DNA of 15,897 nucleotides from Azoarcus sp. Its GTDB lineage: Bacteria; Pseudomonadota; Gammaproteobacteria; Burkholderiales; Rhodocyclaceae. The stretch lies in contig JAIRNL010000015.1 of NCBI GenBank assembly GCA_031258035.1, forward strand, positions 1-15,897, given 5' to 3'. A program made the position numbers and the translations under genes. Shown here piece after piece: positions 1 through 7,825 of this stretch. Position 1 is the stretch's first letter; each line of letters opens with the position of its first letter. The notes under the pieces are model-generated. The model was given only the letters and a program-made list of their open reading frames with translations. It ran no database searches and was not told the DNA's origin.

Positions 1-994
1 GGCCTTCCCGCAGGGCGCGCGCGAGCTGGAAGACCGCCATTGCGTAGAAATTGCTGCGGTTGTAGCGGGTGATGGCGTAGAAGTTGCGGTAGCCGAGCCA
101 GTATTCGGTATCTTCTCCCGGCGTTTCGAGGTCGATCAGGGCGGCCTCGCCGGCATGGGGGTTGTCGGTGAGGGGGCGGATGCCGGCTTCGGCGAGCCGC
201 GCCGGCGCCAGGGCCGGTTCTATTCCGGCATCGACGAGGGGCGTCGGGTCGGCGCCGGGGGCGAGTCCGGCCCTGACCGCGATGGGCGCGCCCGCCGTCC
301 AGCCATGTTCGCGCAGGTAATGGGCAATGCTGCCGATGGCGTCGGTCGCGTCGCGGTCAAAGTCGATGCGCCCGTCGCCGTCGAAATCCACCGCGAAACG
401 CCGCACGCTGCTGGGGAGGAATTGCGGCCAGCCGAGCGCGCCAGCATAGGAGCCGGTAAAGCTGGCCAGGTCGCGCTTTTGTTCATGCGCGAGCAGGAAG
501 AGGGCTTCGAGCTCGCCACGGAACAGTTCCGCGCGCGGCGGGTAGTCGAAAGCCAGCGTGGCGAGCGCGGAGAGTGTCTCGAAATTGCCGGTGTTGCGTC
601 CGTAGATGGTTTCGACCCCGAGGATGGCGAGGACGATTTCCGGCGGCACGCCGTATTCTTTTTCGGCCCGGCGCAGCTTGTCGCTGTATTGCGTCCAGGT
701 TTGCAGTCCGGCGTCGATGTGCAGGCGGTCGAGGAAGCGGGAACGATAGCGACGCCATGAGCGCGCGCCGCGGGTCGTGGGCGGCTTGATGAGTTCGATG
801 ACGCGCGGGTTGTGGCTGGCTCGGGAAAGCGCGGCGTAGAGCGGGGCGGTGTCGAGCTGGTTGCGTGCGGCGATTTCTTCGACGAAGGCGGCAACGTCCG
901 CGCGCGTCGTGTAGTCGGCGCATGCGGAGACAGGCGCCAGGGCGAGCGGCAGGCAGGCGGCGAGCAGGCGGAAAAGGTTTGTGCGGGTTTTCAT
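1..994 (-). CDS. mltB: Membrane-bound lytic murein transglycosylase B (3' end cut by the window)
   Basis: Cleaves the MurNAc-GlcNAc bond of peptidoglycan from the periplasmic side, leaving 1,6-anhydro ends (known for the family). The reading frame is open from the ATG at 994 to the window edge, giving about 331 residues without a stop. Residues 1-25 form a signal peptide ending in VSAC (22-25), a relaxed lipobox, so it is probably a lipoprotein like E. coli MltB. The catalytic motif GVETIYGRNTG puts the acid Glu near residue 128. YAGALGWPQFLPSS and the Asp-rich DFDGDGRIDF loop follow, and a repeat-like YRNFYAITRYNRSNFYAMAV segment lies near the cut end. The start is firm: it gives the signal peptide and overlaps the upstream stop as ATGA (991-994), so translation is probably coupled. 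It is the last visible gene of the moxR operon. Family assignment is nearly certain; the C-terminus is unseen. Confidence 0.95.
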   Translation of the reverse strand, partial: MKTRTNLFRLLAACLPLALAPVSACADYTTRADVAAFVEEIAARNQLDTAPLYAALSRASHNPRVIELIKPPTTRGARSWRRYRSRFLDRLHIDAGLQTWTQYSDKLRRAEKEYGVPPEIVLAILGVETIYGRNTGNFETLSALATLAFDYPPRAELFRGELEALFLLAHEQKRDLASFTGSYAGALGWPQFLPSSVRRFAVDFDGDGRIDFDRDATDAIGSIAHYLREHGWTAGAPIAVRAGLAPGADPTPLVDAGIEPALAPARLAEAGIRPLTDNPHAGEAALIDLETPGEDTEYWLGYRNFYAITRYNRSNFYAMAVFQLARALREG

Positions 995-2997
995 CGTGGG
1001 CGTGGCGTTTCTTCTTTGAGGATGAGGTGGTCGACGGAGTGTATCAGCTTGCATATTTCCCGGTGCGGTGCAGGCGGACGATAACGCAAACGGGCGTAGC
1101 TGGTACAGATCGCGGTGAGCGCCGCGGCGTCGGCGGGGCGGGCGGCGGCGAGACGGCGGCCGTAATCCAGTGGGCCTTCCGAGGGCGCGCGCGCGAGTCC
1201 GCGGCGGGCGAGCCTTGCCGAGAAGCGCGCCCAGGCCCGGTCGAGCGGATCGACGGTGTTGCGCCGCCGCCGCGCCCAGTAATAGAAGGCAGCCAGCAGC
1301 AGGGCGCTGGCGATGCCGATGGCGCCAAATACCCTGGGCGGCGAGGCGGGATCGAGGCCGAATGTTTCCAGCAGGTCGCGCTGGCGGCGGTTGTCGTAGG
1401 TGATCACCAGCCGGTTCCATGTCGTGGCGACGGCTTCCCAGCGGTCGCGCAGTTGCCGCAGCCATTGATATTGGGGGCGCAGCATGAGCGGAAGCGATTC
1501 GCCCGCAGGCAGGGAATTTTCCAGTCCTCGCTCGATGCGCAGTGGCGCGATGAGGGCCGTGGGATCGACCCGGATCCAGCCGCGCCCGGAAAACCATACT
1601 TCGGCCCAGGCGTGGGCGTCCGATTGGCGCAGGGTCAGTGCGCCGTTGACCGGATTGACGCGCCCGCCCTGGTAGCCGGTGACGACGCGCGCGGGCAGAT
1701 CCGCCGCGCGAGCCAGAAAAACGAAGGCGCCCGCGAAGTGTTCGCAGAAGCCCATGCGGGTGTTGAACAGGAAGAAGTCGATGCTGTTTTCGTCCAGCAG
1801 CGGGGGTTGCAGGGTGTAGGTGAAGTCGTTTTCGGTGAGCCAGGAGAGGATGCGTTCCACTGTTTGCCCGGGGGTGGGGGCTTTCAGCCTGGCAGCCAGT
1901 CCGCGCGCCCGGGGGTTGCCGTGGGCGGGCAGGCGGCGGGACTGTTCGAGTGTCCATGGCGCCTCGTCGCCGCCGGCTTCGGCGCGGGGGAAGGCGCTGA
2001 GGCGGAATTGCATGCGATGATCGACCGGGGCACGGCTCACGGCCTGGAAGTCGTGGGTGAAGCGCACACCCCGCACCGGGCCGGCGGGGTAGTCGAGCGC
2101 CGGCAGCCAGCGCTGGTGGTGGGGTTCGAGCATGATGCGGTAGTCGTAGCGGCGGCCGGAGGGCGTGTAGGCGGGGCGATCCAGCATGGGGCCGCCCGCC
2201 ATGCGCCAGGTGCGGCCGTCGAACGCGGTCAGCACCGGGCCGCGCCAGTACCGTTCGGGCGGCGGCGGGCGCGGGCCGTCGAACTCGGCGGTGAAGGCGA
2301 GTTCGTCCGACAGGACCAGTTCGCTGATCGTCCCCGGCGACATCGAGTCGGAGAGTCCGCTGATGGAAAGGGCGTCGTTCGGGATGCCCCATAGCGGCGA
2401 GATGGCGCGGGGAAAGAGGATGAAAAATACCAGCATGAACGGTAGCCCCTGCACGAGCAGGACGGCGCTGAGTCGCAGGCGTTCGCGCGCGCCGGCGATG
2501 GGGTCGGCCAGCGATATCTGGCTGCCGAGGGTGAGCAGGGCGGCGAACAGGGCGAAGGCGGCGGCGGGCAGGGACTGGTTGTTGAAGAACAGGCCGAATT
2601 GCAGGAAGAAACACAGCAGTACGACGACGCGGATGTCGCGCATGTTGCGGGATTCGAGCAATTTCAGGCCGAGGAGTACGGCAAGGAGAGCCAGCCCCGG
2701 TGTTTTGCCGAGAAGTTGCCCGAGCGACAGGCGCACGCCGATGGCGGCGCCGAGCGCGATCGGCGCCAGCAGCCAGCGGGCCGGCGCGGCCTGGCCGCGC
2801 CATGACCGCCAGCCGTACCAGATGAGCAGGGCCGCGCAGAGCGCGCTCACCCAGGGGGGCAGGTTGGTGACGTGGGGGGCGATGCTCAAGGCCGCTGCGG
2901 CCAGCAGCCAGGCATTCCGGCCGCGCCGCGGGCCGGGTTCGTCGGCGGCGGCGTGGCCGGAAGAAGATTCAGGGCGGTGGCGCGCGGTTGCGCTCAT
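991..2997 (-). CDS. tgpA: TgpA-type transglutaminase-like membrane protein (DUF3488 / transglutaminase core / DUF4129)
   Basis: 668 residues. The N-terminal part (about 29-200) is a bundle of hydrophobic helices. A periplasmic region follows, with a transglutaminase-like core around 380-490. The catalytic triad is visible as Cys418 in MGFCEHFAGAF, His462 in SDAHAWAEVW and Asp478 in WIRVDPTA. A last membrane helix (about 556-575) is followed by a cytosolic C-terminal domain of DUF4129 type. Pseudomonas TgpA, encoded in the same moxR-DUF58-tgpA order, is reported to be essential; its substrate is not settled. The start at 2997 is chosen because it overlaps the DUF58 stop as ATGA; a longer upstream reading in this frame only runs antiparallel through neighbouring genes. 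The stop overlaps the mltB start. Length and domain order are normal for the family. The symbol is by homology to Pseudomonas. Confidence 0.92.
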   Translation of the reverse strand: MSATARHRPESSSGHAAADEPGPRRGRNAWLLAAAALSIAPHVTNLPPWVSALCAALLIWYGWRSWRGQAAPARWLLAPIALGAAIGVRLSLGQLLGKTPGLALLAVLLGLKLLESRNMRDIRVVVLLCFFLQFGLFFNNQSLPAAAFALFAALLTLGSQISLADPIAGARERLRLSAVLLVQGLPFMLVFFILFPRAISPLWGIPNDALSISGLSDSMSPGTISELVLSDELAFTAEFDGPRPPPPERYWRGPVLTAFDGRTWRMAGGPMLDRPAYTPSGRRYDYRIMLEPHHQRWLPALDYPAGPVRGVRFTHDFQAVSRAPVDHRMQFRLSAFPRAEAGGDEAPWTLEQSRRLPAHGNPRARGLAARLKAPTPGQTVERILSWLTENDFTYTLQPPLLDENSIDFFLFNTRMGFCEHFAGAFVFLARAADLPARVVTGYQGGRVNPVNGALTLRQSDAHAWAEVWFSGRGWIRVDPTALIAPLRIERGLENSLPAGESLPLMLRPQYQWLRQLRDRWEAVATTWNRLVITYDNRRQRDLLETFGLDPASPPRVFGAIGIASALLLAAFYYWARRRRNTVDPLDRAWARFSARLARRGLARAPSEGPLDYGRRLAAARPADAAALTAICTSYARLRYRPPAPHREICKLIHSVDHLILKEETPRPR

Positions 2998-3986
2998 GTT
3001 TTTTCCGCTTCGCCGCCGTGCAGGGCGAGTGCGCCGAGGCAGCGGTACAGGTGCGCTTCTCCCCGCGCGGGGGGGAATTCGCGCGCGGGCAGCCGCAGGG
3101 CGTAGCGTCGTCCGCCCTGTTCGGCGCGCAGCAGCCAGGCGGCGAGGCGCGACAGGCGGGGTTCGGTGGAGAGCGTGGCGGGCAGGGCGTACCAGTCGAG
3201 GAAGAGATCGTCGCTTTCGAGGTCCGAAAACTGTTTGGTCATCATGGTGCCGTTCTGGGCGAAGGTTTTCCAGGCCAGGTGGCGGGGGGAGTCGGTGTCC
3301 TGATGGGCGCGCAGGCCGGCGAAGTCTTCGTTGCCGGCGCGGGCCGCGCCCTGCCCGGCGGGGGTTTTGCCCACGCCGGAGGGCGGGGGCGGCGGATCGT
3401 TTTCGGGCGCGGGAAAGACGAGCGCCGTCATTGCCGGCATGAGCACGCTCCAGGCCCGGATGAGGCCGAGCGGCCAGCGCGTTTCGATGATCGTGCGGCC
3501 GGGCGAGAATATGCCCCGCCGGGTTGTCGGCAGGGCGAGGGAGATTTCGCCGCGAGCGGCGGGCGGCAGATCGAAGCGGGTTTCGCCGCGTCCTTCGGGC
3601 GCTTTGCCGGCGAGTACGCGCAGGGCCGGGCGGCGGCGGGTGTCGGGGTTGTCGATCAGCAGGTGAAAAACCGCGCTGCCGCCGCAGAATGCGTGTTCCA
3701 CCCGGCCATAGCGGATCGACAGGCGCAGCAGGTTGCGGAAGGCGTGGAGGATGCTGGCTACGGCAACGCCGCCGAGCAGGAAGGAGAAAGCGTAGCCCAG
3801 GCTCAGGCCGTAGTTGATCGAGGCGATCAGCATGATAGCCAGGGCGCCGGCGAAAGCCAGGCCGGGCAGGGTGGGCAGTACGTAGATGCGGTGCTGGACG
3901 AGCCTGACCGGCGCGGCTTCGGGTACGGCCGGCCATTGCCACCGGAACAGGGAACGCAGGCGGACAGGCGCGGCGGGCCGGGGCAT
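2994..3986 (-). CDS. DUF58 domain protein with two membrane helices
   Basis: 330 residues. Two hydrophobic segments (about 39-57 and 61-81) are followed by a beta-rich region and then the DUF58 signature. That signature appears as DFAGLRAHQDTDSPRHLAWKT (about 221-241), where D-x-P-R-x-x-x-W-K is the conserved core. DUF58 proteins are routinely encoded beside MoxR ATPases and are thought to work with them in assembling or activating envelope or enzyme complexes (family knowledge, mechanism unclear). A Pro-rich stretch (about 193-203) separates the halves. The start at 3986 lies 13 nt after the moxR stop and gives the usual N-terminus before the first helix; a longer reading reaching 4172 would lie inside moxR and is rejected. 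The stop overlaps the tgpA start by ATGA. The product is probably the inner-membrane partner of the ATPase and the transglutaminase-like protein. Confidence 0.9.
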   Translation of the reverse strand: MPRPAAPVRLRSLFRWQWPAVPEAAPVRLVQHRIYVLPTLPGLAFAGALAIMLIASINYGLSLGYAFSFLLGGVAVASILHAFRNLLRLSIRYGRVEHAFCGGSAVFHLLIDNPDTRRRPALRVLAGKAPEGRGETRFDLPPAARGEISLALPTTRRGIFSPGRTIIETRWPLGLIRAWSVLMPAMTALVFPAPENDPPPPPSGVGKTPAGQGAARAGNEDFAGLRAHQDTDSPRHLAWKTFAQNGTMMTKQFSDLESDDLFLDWYALPATLSTEPRLSRLAAWLLRAEQGGRRYALRLPAREFPPARGEAHLYRCLGALALHGGEAEKT

Positions 3987-3999
3987 TTTCGGGCGGGAA

Positions 4000-4917
4000 T
4001 CAGGGAAGCCAGACGCTTTGCAGCAGGCGCGCGAGATCATCCGGGGTCGGCATGCGGCCATCGTCAGCCAGCCGCAGGCGGTGGGCGGCGAGGTGCGGGA
4101 AGATGCGCTGCACATCTTCGGGCAGCACGTGGTCGCGTCCTTCGAGCAAGGCCCAGGCGCGCGCCGCGGCAAGCAGCCCCATGCCCGCGCGTGGGCTGAG
4201 GCCGGCGGTGAATTTCGCGCTCTGCCGGGTGGCGGCGATGAGCGCCTGCACGTAGTCGATGAGACGGTCGGCCACGATCAGCGTTCGGGCCGCGTCCTGC
4301 AAGGCGAGCAGATCGGAGACAGCGAGCGCCGGGCCGGTGCGTTCGAGCAGTTCGCGCCGATCTTGCCCTTGCAGCAGTTTGCGTTCGGCGGCGCGGTCGG
4401 GATAGCCGAGGCGGATGCGAAGCAGGAAGCGGTCGAGCTGGCTCTCCGGCAGGGGAAAAGTGCCGACCTGGCTGGAGGGGTTCTGGGTGGCGATGACGAA
4501 GAAGGGGCCGGGCAGCGGCATGGTCTGGCCGTCGGCGGTGATCTGGCGCTCCTCCATGGCTTCGAGCAACGCGCTTTGCGTCTTCGGGGTGGCGCGGTTG
4601 ATTTCGTCGGCGAGGATCAGTTGCGCGAATACGGGGCCGGGGCGGAAGCGAAAGGTCGCGCTGTCGCGCTCGAAGACCGAGACCCCGATGATGTCGGCGG
4701 GCAGCAGGTCGCTGGTGAACTGGATGCGCTGGAATTGCAGGCCGAGCAGGCGGGCGAGGGTGTGGGCGAGGGTGGTCTTGCCGGTGCCGGGAACGTCTTC
4801 GATCAGTAGATGGCCGCGGGCGAGCAGGCAAGCCAGGGCGAGGCGCAGTTCGTGTTCCTTGCCGAGGATGATTTCGCCGGCGATGGCCATGAGGCGCGCG
4901 ATGGAGGATGGCGGCAT
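4000..4917 (-). CDS. moxR: MoxR-family AAA+ ATPase
   Basis: 305 residues, a full-length MoxR protein. Walker A is DVPGTGKTT (41-49, Lys47). Walker B is LILADEINRA (100-109, Asp104-Glu105), followed by the MoxR-typical TPKTQSALLEAMEE. Sensor 1 is ATQNP (Asn146), and SPRAGM (Arg243) lies in the C-terminal lid at the sensor 2 position. MoxR ATPases act as chaperone-like remodellers in the cytosol, usually with a partner encoded next door; here the partners are the DUF58 and TgpA-like proteins downstream. It is the first gene of the leftward operon and is divergent from dapA across 124 bp. The ATG at 4917 has no clear Shine-Dalgarno sequence, but the protein then begins just where family members do. 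The symbol denotes the family, not a specific orthologue. Confidence 0.93.
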   Translation of the reverse strand: MPPSSIARLMAIAGEIILGKEHELRLALACLLARGHLLIEDVPGTGKTTLAHTLARLLGLQFQRIQFTSDLLPADIIGVSVFERDSATFRFRPGPVFAQLILADEINRATPKTQSALLEAMEERQITADGQTMPLPGPFFVIATQNPSSQVGTFPLPESQLDRFLLRIRLGYPDRAAERKLLQGQDRRELLERTGPALAVSDLLALQDAARTLIVADRLIDYVQALIAATRQSAKFTAGLSPRAGMGLLAAARAWALLEGRDHVLPEDVQRIFPHLAAHRLRLADDGRMPTPDDLARLLQSVWLP

Positions 4918-5008
4918 TTTGGGGAAGGGGCGACGAGTATGGGCGACATGATAGATATTCCGATGCCCTCAGGCGCGCCTCGGCGGCGGTTTTCGGGCGC
5001 GCATCGGG

Positions 5009-5014
5009 TAAAAT
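5009..5014 (+). promoter_or_regulatory. Candidate -10 element of the dapA promoter
   Basis: TAAAAT lies 27 nt upstream of the dapA ATG in the moxR-dapA divergent gap. It is a good sigma-70 -10 match in an otherwise GC-rich spacer. No convincing -35 stands at 16-18 nt; the nearest T-rich stretch, TTTTCG (4990-4995), is too close. It is inferred from the hexamer and position only. Confidence 0.4.
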
Positions 5015-5041
5015 GCCCGTTTTGTGCCTAGAGTCGCCACC

Positions 5042-5920
5042 ATGATTACTGGATCTATCGTCGCCATCGTCACCCCGATGCACCCCGATGGCAGCCTGGA
5101 TTTCCCGCGCCTGTGCGCGTTGATCGACTGGCATGTCGCCCAGGGGAGCGATGGTATCGTCGTTGTCGGTACCACAGGCGAGTCGCCGACGGTCGATGTC
5201 AGTGAGCATCGTGAGTTGATCCGCATGGCGGTCGAGCACGCCGCCGGGCGCATTCCGGTGATTGCCGGCTCCGGCTGCAACAGTACGGCGGAAGGGGTGG
5301 AACTGGCGCGCTTTGCGCGCGATGCGGGCGCCGTCGCGCATCTGTCGGTGGTGCCCTATTACAACCGGCCGACCCAGGAAGGGCTTTATCGCCACTTCCG
5401 CGCCATCGCCGAGGCGGTGGATCTGCCGCTCATTCTCTATAACGTTCCGGGGCGCACGGTGGCCGATCTCGACAACGATACCGTCCTGCGGCTGGCTGAG
5501 GTGCCCAACATCGTCGGAATCAAGGATGCGACAGCCAAGATCGACCGCGCCTGCGACCTGATCGAGCGCGCGCCGCAGGGGTTTGCGCTCTACAGCGGCG
5601 ACGACATGACGGCGGCGGCTTTCCTGCTGCTGGGCGGGCATGGCGTGATTTCGGTGACGGCCAACGTCGCGCCGCGCGCCATGCATGAAATGTGCATGGC
5701 CGCCATTGCCGGTGATGCCCGCCGCGCGCGGGAAATCAACGCCCGGCTGCTCGGGTTGCACCGGCATCTGTTCTGCGAGGCCAATCCCATTCCGGTAAAA
5801 TGGGCGGTCGCGCGCCTGGGGCTGATCGAAGAGAGTATCCGTCTGCCACTCACGCCCTTGTCGGCGTCCTGCCATGAGCGCGTGCTCGCGGCCATGCGCC
5901 AGGCGGGCAGCGAGCCGTGA
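5042..5920 (+). CDS. dapA: 4-hydroxy-tetrahydrodipicolinate synthase
   Basis: Condenses pyruvate with aspartate semialdehyde, the first committed step to diaminopimelate and lysine, in the cytosol. It is 292 residues, the same length as the E. coli enzyme, and key residues fall on the E. coli numbers: Thr44-Thr45 in GTTGESPT, Tyr107 in VPYYNRP, Tyr133 in LYNVPGRT, Arg138, and the Schiff-base Lys161 in VGIKDATAK. The start at 5042 (MITGSIVAIVTPM) is chosen over an in-frame GTG at 5024 because it matches the family N-terminus; the Shine-Dalgarno sequence is poor at both. The next gene is bamC, 53 nt downstream, the usual order in beta- and gammaproteobacteria, so the two are probably cotranscribed. 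A 10-bp perfect tandem repeat (5071-5090) lies in codons 10-17. Confidence 0.98.
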   Translation: MITGSIVAIVTPMHPDGSLDFPRLCALIDWHVAQGSDGIVVVGTTGESPTVDVSEHRELIRMAVEHAAGRIPVIAGSGCNSTAEGVELARFARDAGAVAHLSVVPYYNRPTQEGLYRHFRAIAEAVDLPLILYNVPGRTVADLDNDTVLRLAEVPNIVGIKDATAKIDRACDLIERAPQGFALYSGDDMTAAAFLLLGGHGVISVTANVAPRAMHEMCMAAIAGDARRAREINARLLGLHRHLFCEANPIPVKWAVARLGLIEESIRLPLTPLSASCHERVLAAMRQAGSEP

Positions 5921-5973
5921 GTCCGTTCCCCTGCCGAAAACCTGCTCCGCAAACATCCAACAACTGGAATACC

Positions 5974-7116
5974 ATGAATCGTTTCCCGCACCACTTTCGC
6001 CCTGCCGTTCCAGCCCTCGCGGCAATGTTCGCGTTGACTGCTTGTTCCACCGATTCCGGGCTGCTCGAATCCAGGCGCATCGACTACAAGAGCGCCAAAC
6101 CTTCGTCGACGCTGGAGATTCCTCCCGATCTCACCGCGCCCAGGGCTGACGATCGCTATGTCGTGCCGGATGTCGTGCCGCGTTCGACCGCGACCTATTC
6201 TGGCTACAGCGCGGATCGCGCCGGGCAACTGACGCAAGGTACGCCCGGTGTCCTGGCCAAGCCAGACACCATGCGCATCGAGCGCGCCGGCAGCCAGCGC
6301 TGGCTGGTCGTCTACGGCACGCCGGAAGAGACGTGGCCGCAGTTGCGGGATTTCTGGCTGGAGCTCGGTTTCGTCCTCAATATCGACAGCCCGGAAATCG
6401 GCGTGCTCGAAACCGACTGGCGCGAGAACCGCGCCAATATCCAGGAAGCGGGGCTGCGCAAATTGCTCGGCAAGGTCATCGACGGGCTTTACTCCACACC
6501 CGAGCGCGACAAGTTCCGCACCCGCATCGAGCGGGGCGCGGACGGCAATACGGTCGAGGTCTACATCAGCCATCGCGGGATGGTGGAGGTCTATCCCAAC
6601 GAGGCCAAGGACACGACGGTCTGGCAGCCGCGCCCGGCCGATCCCGAACTGGAAGCCGAGATGCTGCGCCGCCTGATGATCCGCCTGGGGGCCGACGAGG
6701 CGCATGCCCAGACCGTGGCTGCCGCCGAGGCGACGTCGGAGCGCGAACATGCCAAGGTTCAGATCATCGACGGCGAAACCCGTCTGCGGGTGGATGAAGC
6801 GTTCGATCGCGCCTGGCGCCGGGTGGGGCTGGCGCTCGACCGGGTCGGTTTTACCGTGGAAGACCGCGACCGCGCCAAGGGGATTTATTTCGTGCGCTAT
6901 GTCGACCCGGAAGTCGATGGGGAATCGCGGGGCCTTCTTTCCTGGCTGGCTTTCTGGCGCAGCGACGACAAGGCGAAAGATGGCGGCGAATACCGTCTGC
7001 TGGTCGAAGGTCGTGGCGACTGGTCGGCGGTTACGGTGTTGACCCGCGAGGGCGGTGTCGACCAGTCGCCGACGGCGCACAGGATATTGACACTGTTGCA
7101 GCAGGAATTGCGCTGA
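5974..7116 (+). CDS. bamC: Outer membrane protein assembly factor BamC (lipoprotein)
   Basis: A lipoprotein of the BAM complex, which inserts beta-barrel proteins into the outer membrane. It is 380 residues. The signal peptide ends in the lipobox LTAC (21-24), making Cys24 the lipidated residue. An extended region follows with the BamC-typical YKSAKPSSTLEIPPDLTAP (38-56), the segment that contacts BamD in known structures. Two helix-grip domains then occupy about 99-240 and 262-380; the first holds ETDWRENRA and the second ends in a helix near ILTLLQQELR. The ATG at 5974 is chosen because it gives the lipobox at the expected distance; a GTG at 5917 overlapping the dapA stop would add 19 residues ahead of the signal peptide. 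A GGAA just upstream is a weak Shine-Dalgarno. It is followed 6 nt later by a strong terminator. Confidence 0.95.
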   Translation: MNRFPHHFRPAVPALAAMFALTACSTDSGLLESRRIDYKSAKPSSTLEIPPDLTAPRADDRYVVPDVVPRSTATYSGYSADRAGQLTQGTPGVLAKPDTMRIERAGSQRWLVVYGTPEETWPQLRDFWLELGFVLNIDSPEIGVLETDWRENRANIQEAGLRKLLGKVIDGLYSTPERDKFRTRIERGADGNTVEVYISHRGMVEVYPNEAKDTTVWQPRPADPELEAEMLRRLMIRLGADEAHAQTVAAAEATSEREHAKVQIIDGETRLRVDEAFDRAWRRVGLALDRVGFTVEDRDRAKGIYFVRYVDPEVDGESRGLLSWLAFWRSDDKAKDGGEYRLLVEGRGDWSAVTVLTREGGVDQSPTAHRILTLLQQELR

Positions 7117-7122
7117 AAATTC

Positions 7123-7173
7123 AAAAACCGGCAATTTCCCCGGCTGGAAGGTCGGGGCGATTTGCCGGTTTTT
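7123..7173. terminator. Bidirectional rho-independent terminator between bamC and the small lipoprotein gene
   Basis: Perfect 12-bp arms, AAAAACCGGCAA (7123-7134) and TTGCCGGTTTTT (7162-7173), enclose a second inner stem, CCCCG (7138-7142) with CGGGG (7153-7157). The arms carry A on one side and T on the other, so the hairpin has a T-tract in both directions and can stop bamC from the left and the convergent lipoprotein gene from the right. Confidence 0.9.
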
Positions 7174-7230
7174 TGCGGCGGGCGGTTCGCCTTGCGCGAT
7201 TGCCGCCGCCGGTGTTTCGTCTAAAGAGGT

Positions 7231-7497
7231 TTATTGCGTGACGGGCGCGGGAGCGGGTTCGCCTTCCGGGGCGGGGACCGCATCCGGGGCGGGGGCCGCA
7301 TCCGTGGGAGCGGCTTCTGGCGCGGGGGCGGCTTCCGTGGGGGCTTCGCCAAGAGGCGTTTCGCTCACGGGCGCGGCGGGTTGCTCGGCGACAGGCTGCG
7401 CGGCCGGGTCGGTCGCAGGCGCGGCGGCTTCTTCCTTGTTGCCGCAAGCGGAAACGGCGAGAGCCAGAAGAGTTGCGCTGAGAAGGGAATACTTCAT
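7231..7497 (-). CDS. Small Ala/Pro-rich lipoprotein
   Basis: 88 residues. A signal peptide ends in the lipobox VSAC (15-18), so Cys18 is lipidated; Gly at +2 suggests outer-membrane delivery. After GNKEE the mature part is almost wholly Ala, Pro, Glu and Asp, with imperfect APAP[ED]A repeats (about 55-85), and probably forms an extended, acidic, disordered tail. No domain is recognisable and I can assign no function. The gene is well supported: an AAGGA Shine-Dalgarno (7507-7511) sits 9 nt before the ATG, the signal peptide is clean, and the shared terminator at 7123-7173 lies downstream. It is convergent with bamC. It could be a periplasm-spanning spacer lipoprotein, but that is a guess. Confidence 0.8.
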   Translation of the reverse strand: MKYSLLSATLLALAVSACGNKEEAAAPATDPAAQPVAEQPAAPVSETPLGEAPTEAAPAPEAAPTDAAPAPDAVPAPEGEPAPAPVTQ

Positions 7498-7825
7498 GTT
7501 GTGTTTTCCTTATGAACTGGTGGAAAGATGACGAATTGTAAACCCGACATGATGACGTCGCTTCCGACCGACGGGTATGGCAATCGTAACACGCAAGGTA
7601 CAGATGCGCATCTTGTACAGGGATGACAGGGCGGATGGGCGCGATGGGCCTGGGCCCGGGAGCGGCGCCGCGGAGGCTGTTTTCCGCGATCGGTCAGAGG
7701 GTTCCGCTCTGCGCGCGCAATGGCGGCGCAGGCGCGGTGTCGCCGCGATCCGGCTGGCTGCGCGGCAAATCGTGGCAAAAGCGCAACGTTGGTTCGGGCA
7801 TCCGGTGGCTTTTGGGCGGCGGGCG
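7498..7825. other. Intergenic gap with one palindrome and no supported gene
   Basis: About 330 bp lie between the end of roxA and the start of the small lipoprotein gene, both on the minus strand. Open frames here are short or are extensions of shadow frames with no start, ribosome site or family motif. The notable structure is a near-perfect palindrome at 7598-7618. A small 6-bp dyad (CGCGGA 7669-7674, TCCGCG 7683-7688) lacks a T-tract, so it is not a convincing terminator for roxA. I found no good -35/-10 pair for the lipoprotein gene. Confidence 0.5.
7598..7618. repeat. Near-perfect palindrome upstream of the lipoprotein gene
   Basis: GTACA (7598-7602), the perfect 10-bp palindrome GATGCGCATC (7603-7612), one unpaired T, then TGTAC (7614-7618). 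It lies about 100 bp upstream of the lipoprotein ATG, where an operator or activator site could sit. No repeat copy is seen in the window and no regulator is recognised. Confidence 0.45.

Noticed and set aside
991..3942. A 983-residue reading that extends tgpA upstream through the DUF58 gene
   Set aside because: The extra residues are Arg/Pro-rich shadow translation of DUF58. The ATGA overlap at 2994-2997 gives the natural start.
5024..5041. GTG start 18 nt upstream of the chosen dapA ATG
   Set aside because: The ATG at 5042 gives the conserved N-terminus and places every catalytic residue on the E. coli numbering.
5917..5973. GTG start for bamC overlapping the dapA stop
   Set aside because: It would bury the signal peptide behind 19 residues. 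The ATG at 5974 puts the lipobox Cys at position 24.
7593..7601. GCAAGGTAC, a 9-mer shared with the MarR operators, as a third regulator site
   Set aside because: The partner half is CTTGTAC at a different spacing, not an AAGGTACCTT palindrome. A single 9-mer match in a 16-kb window can easily occur by chance.
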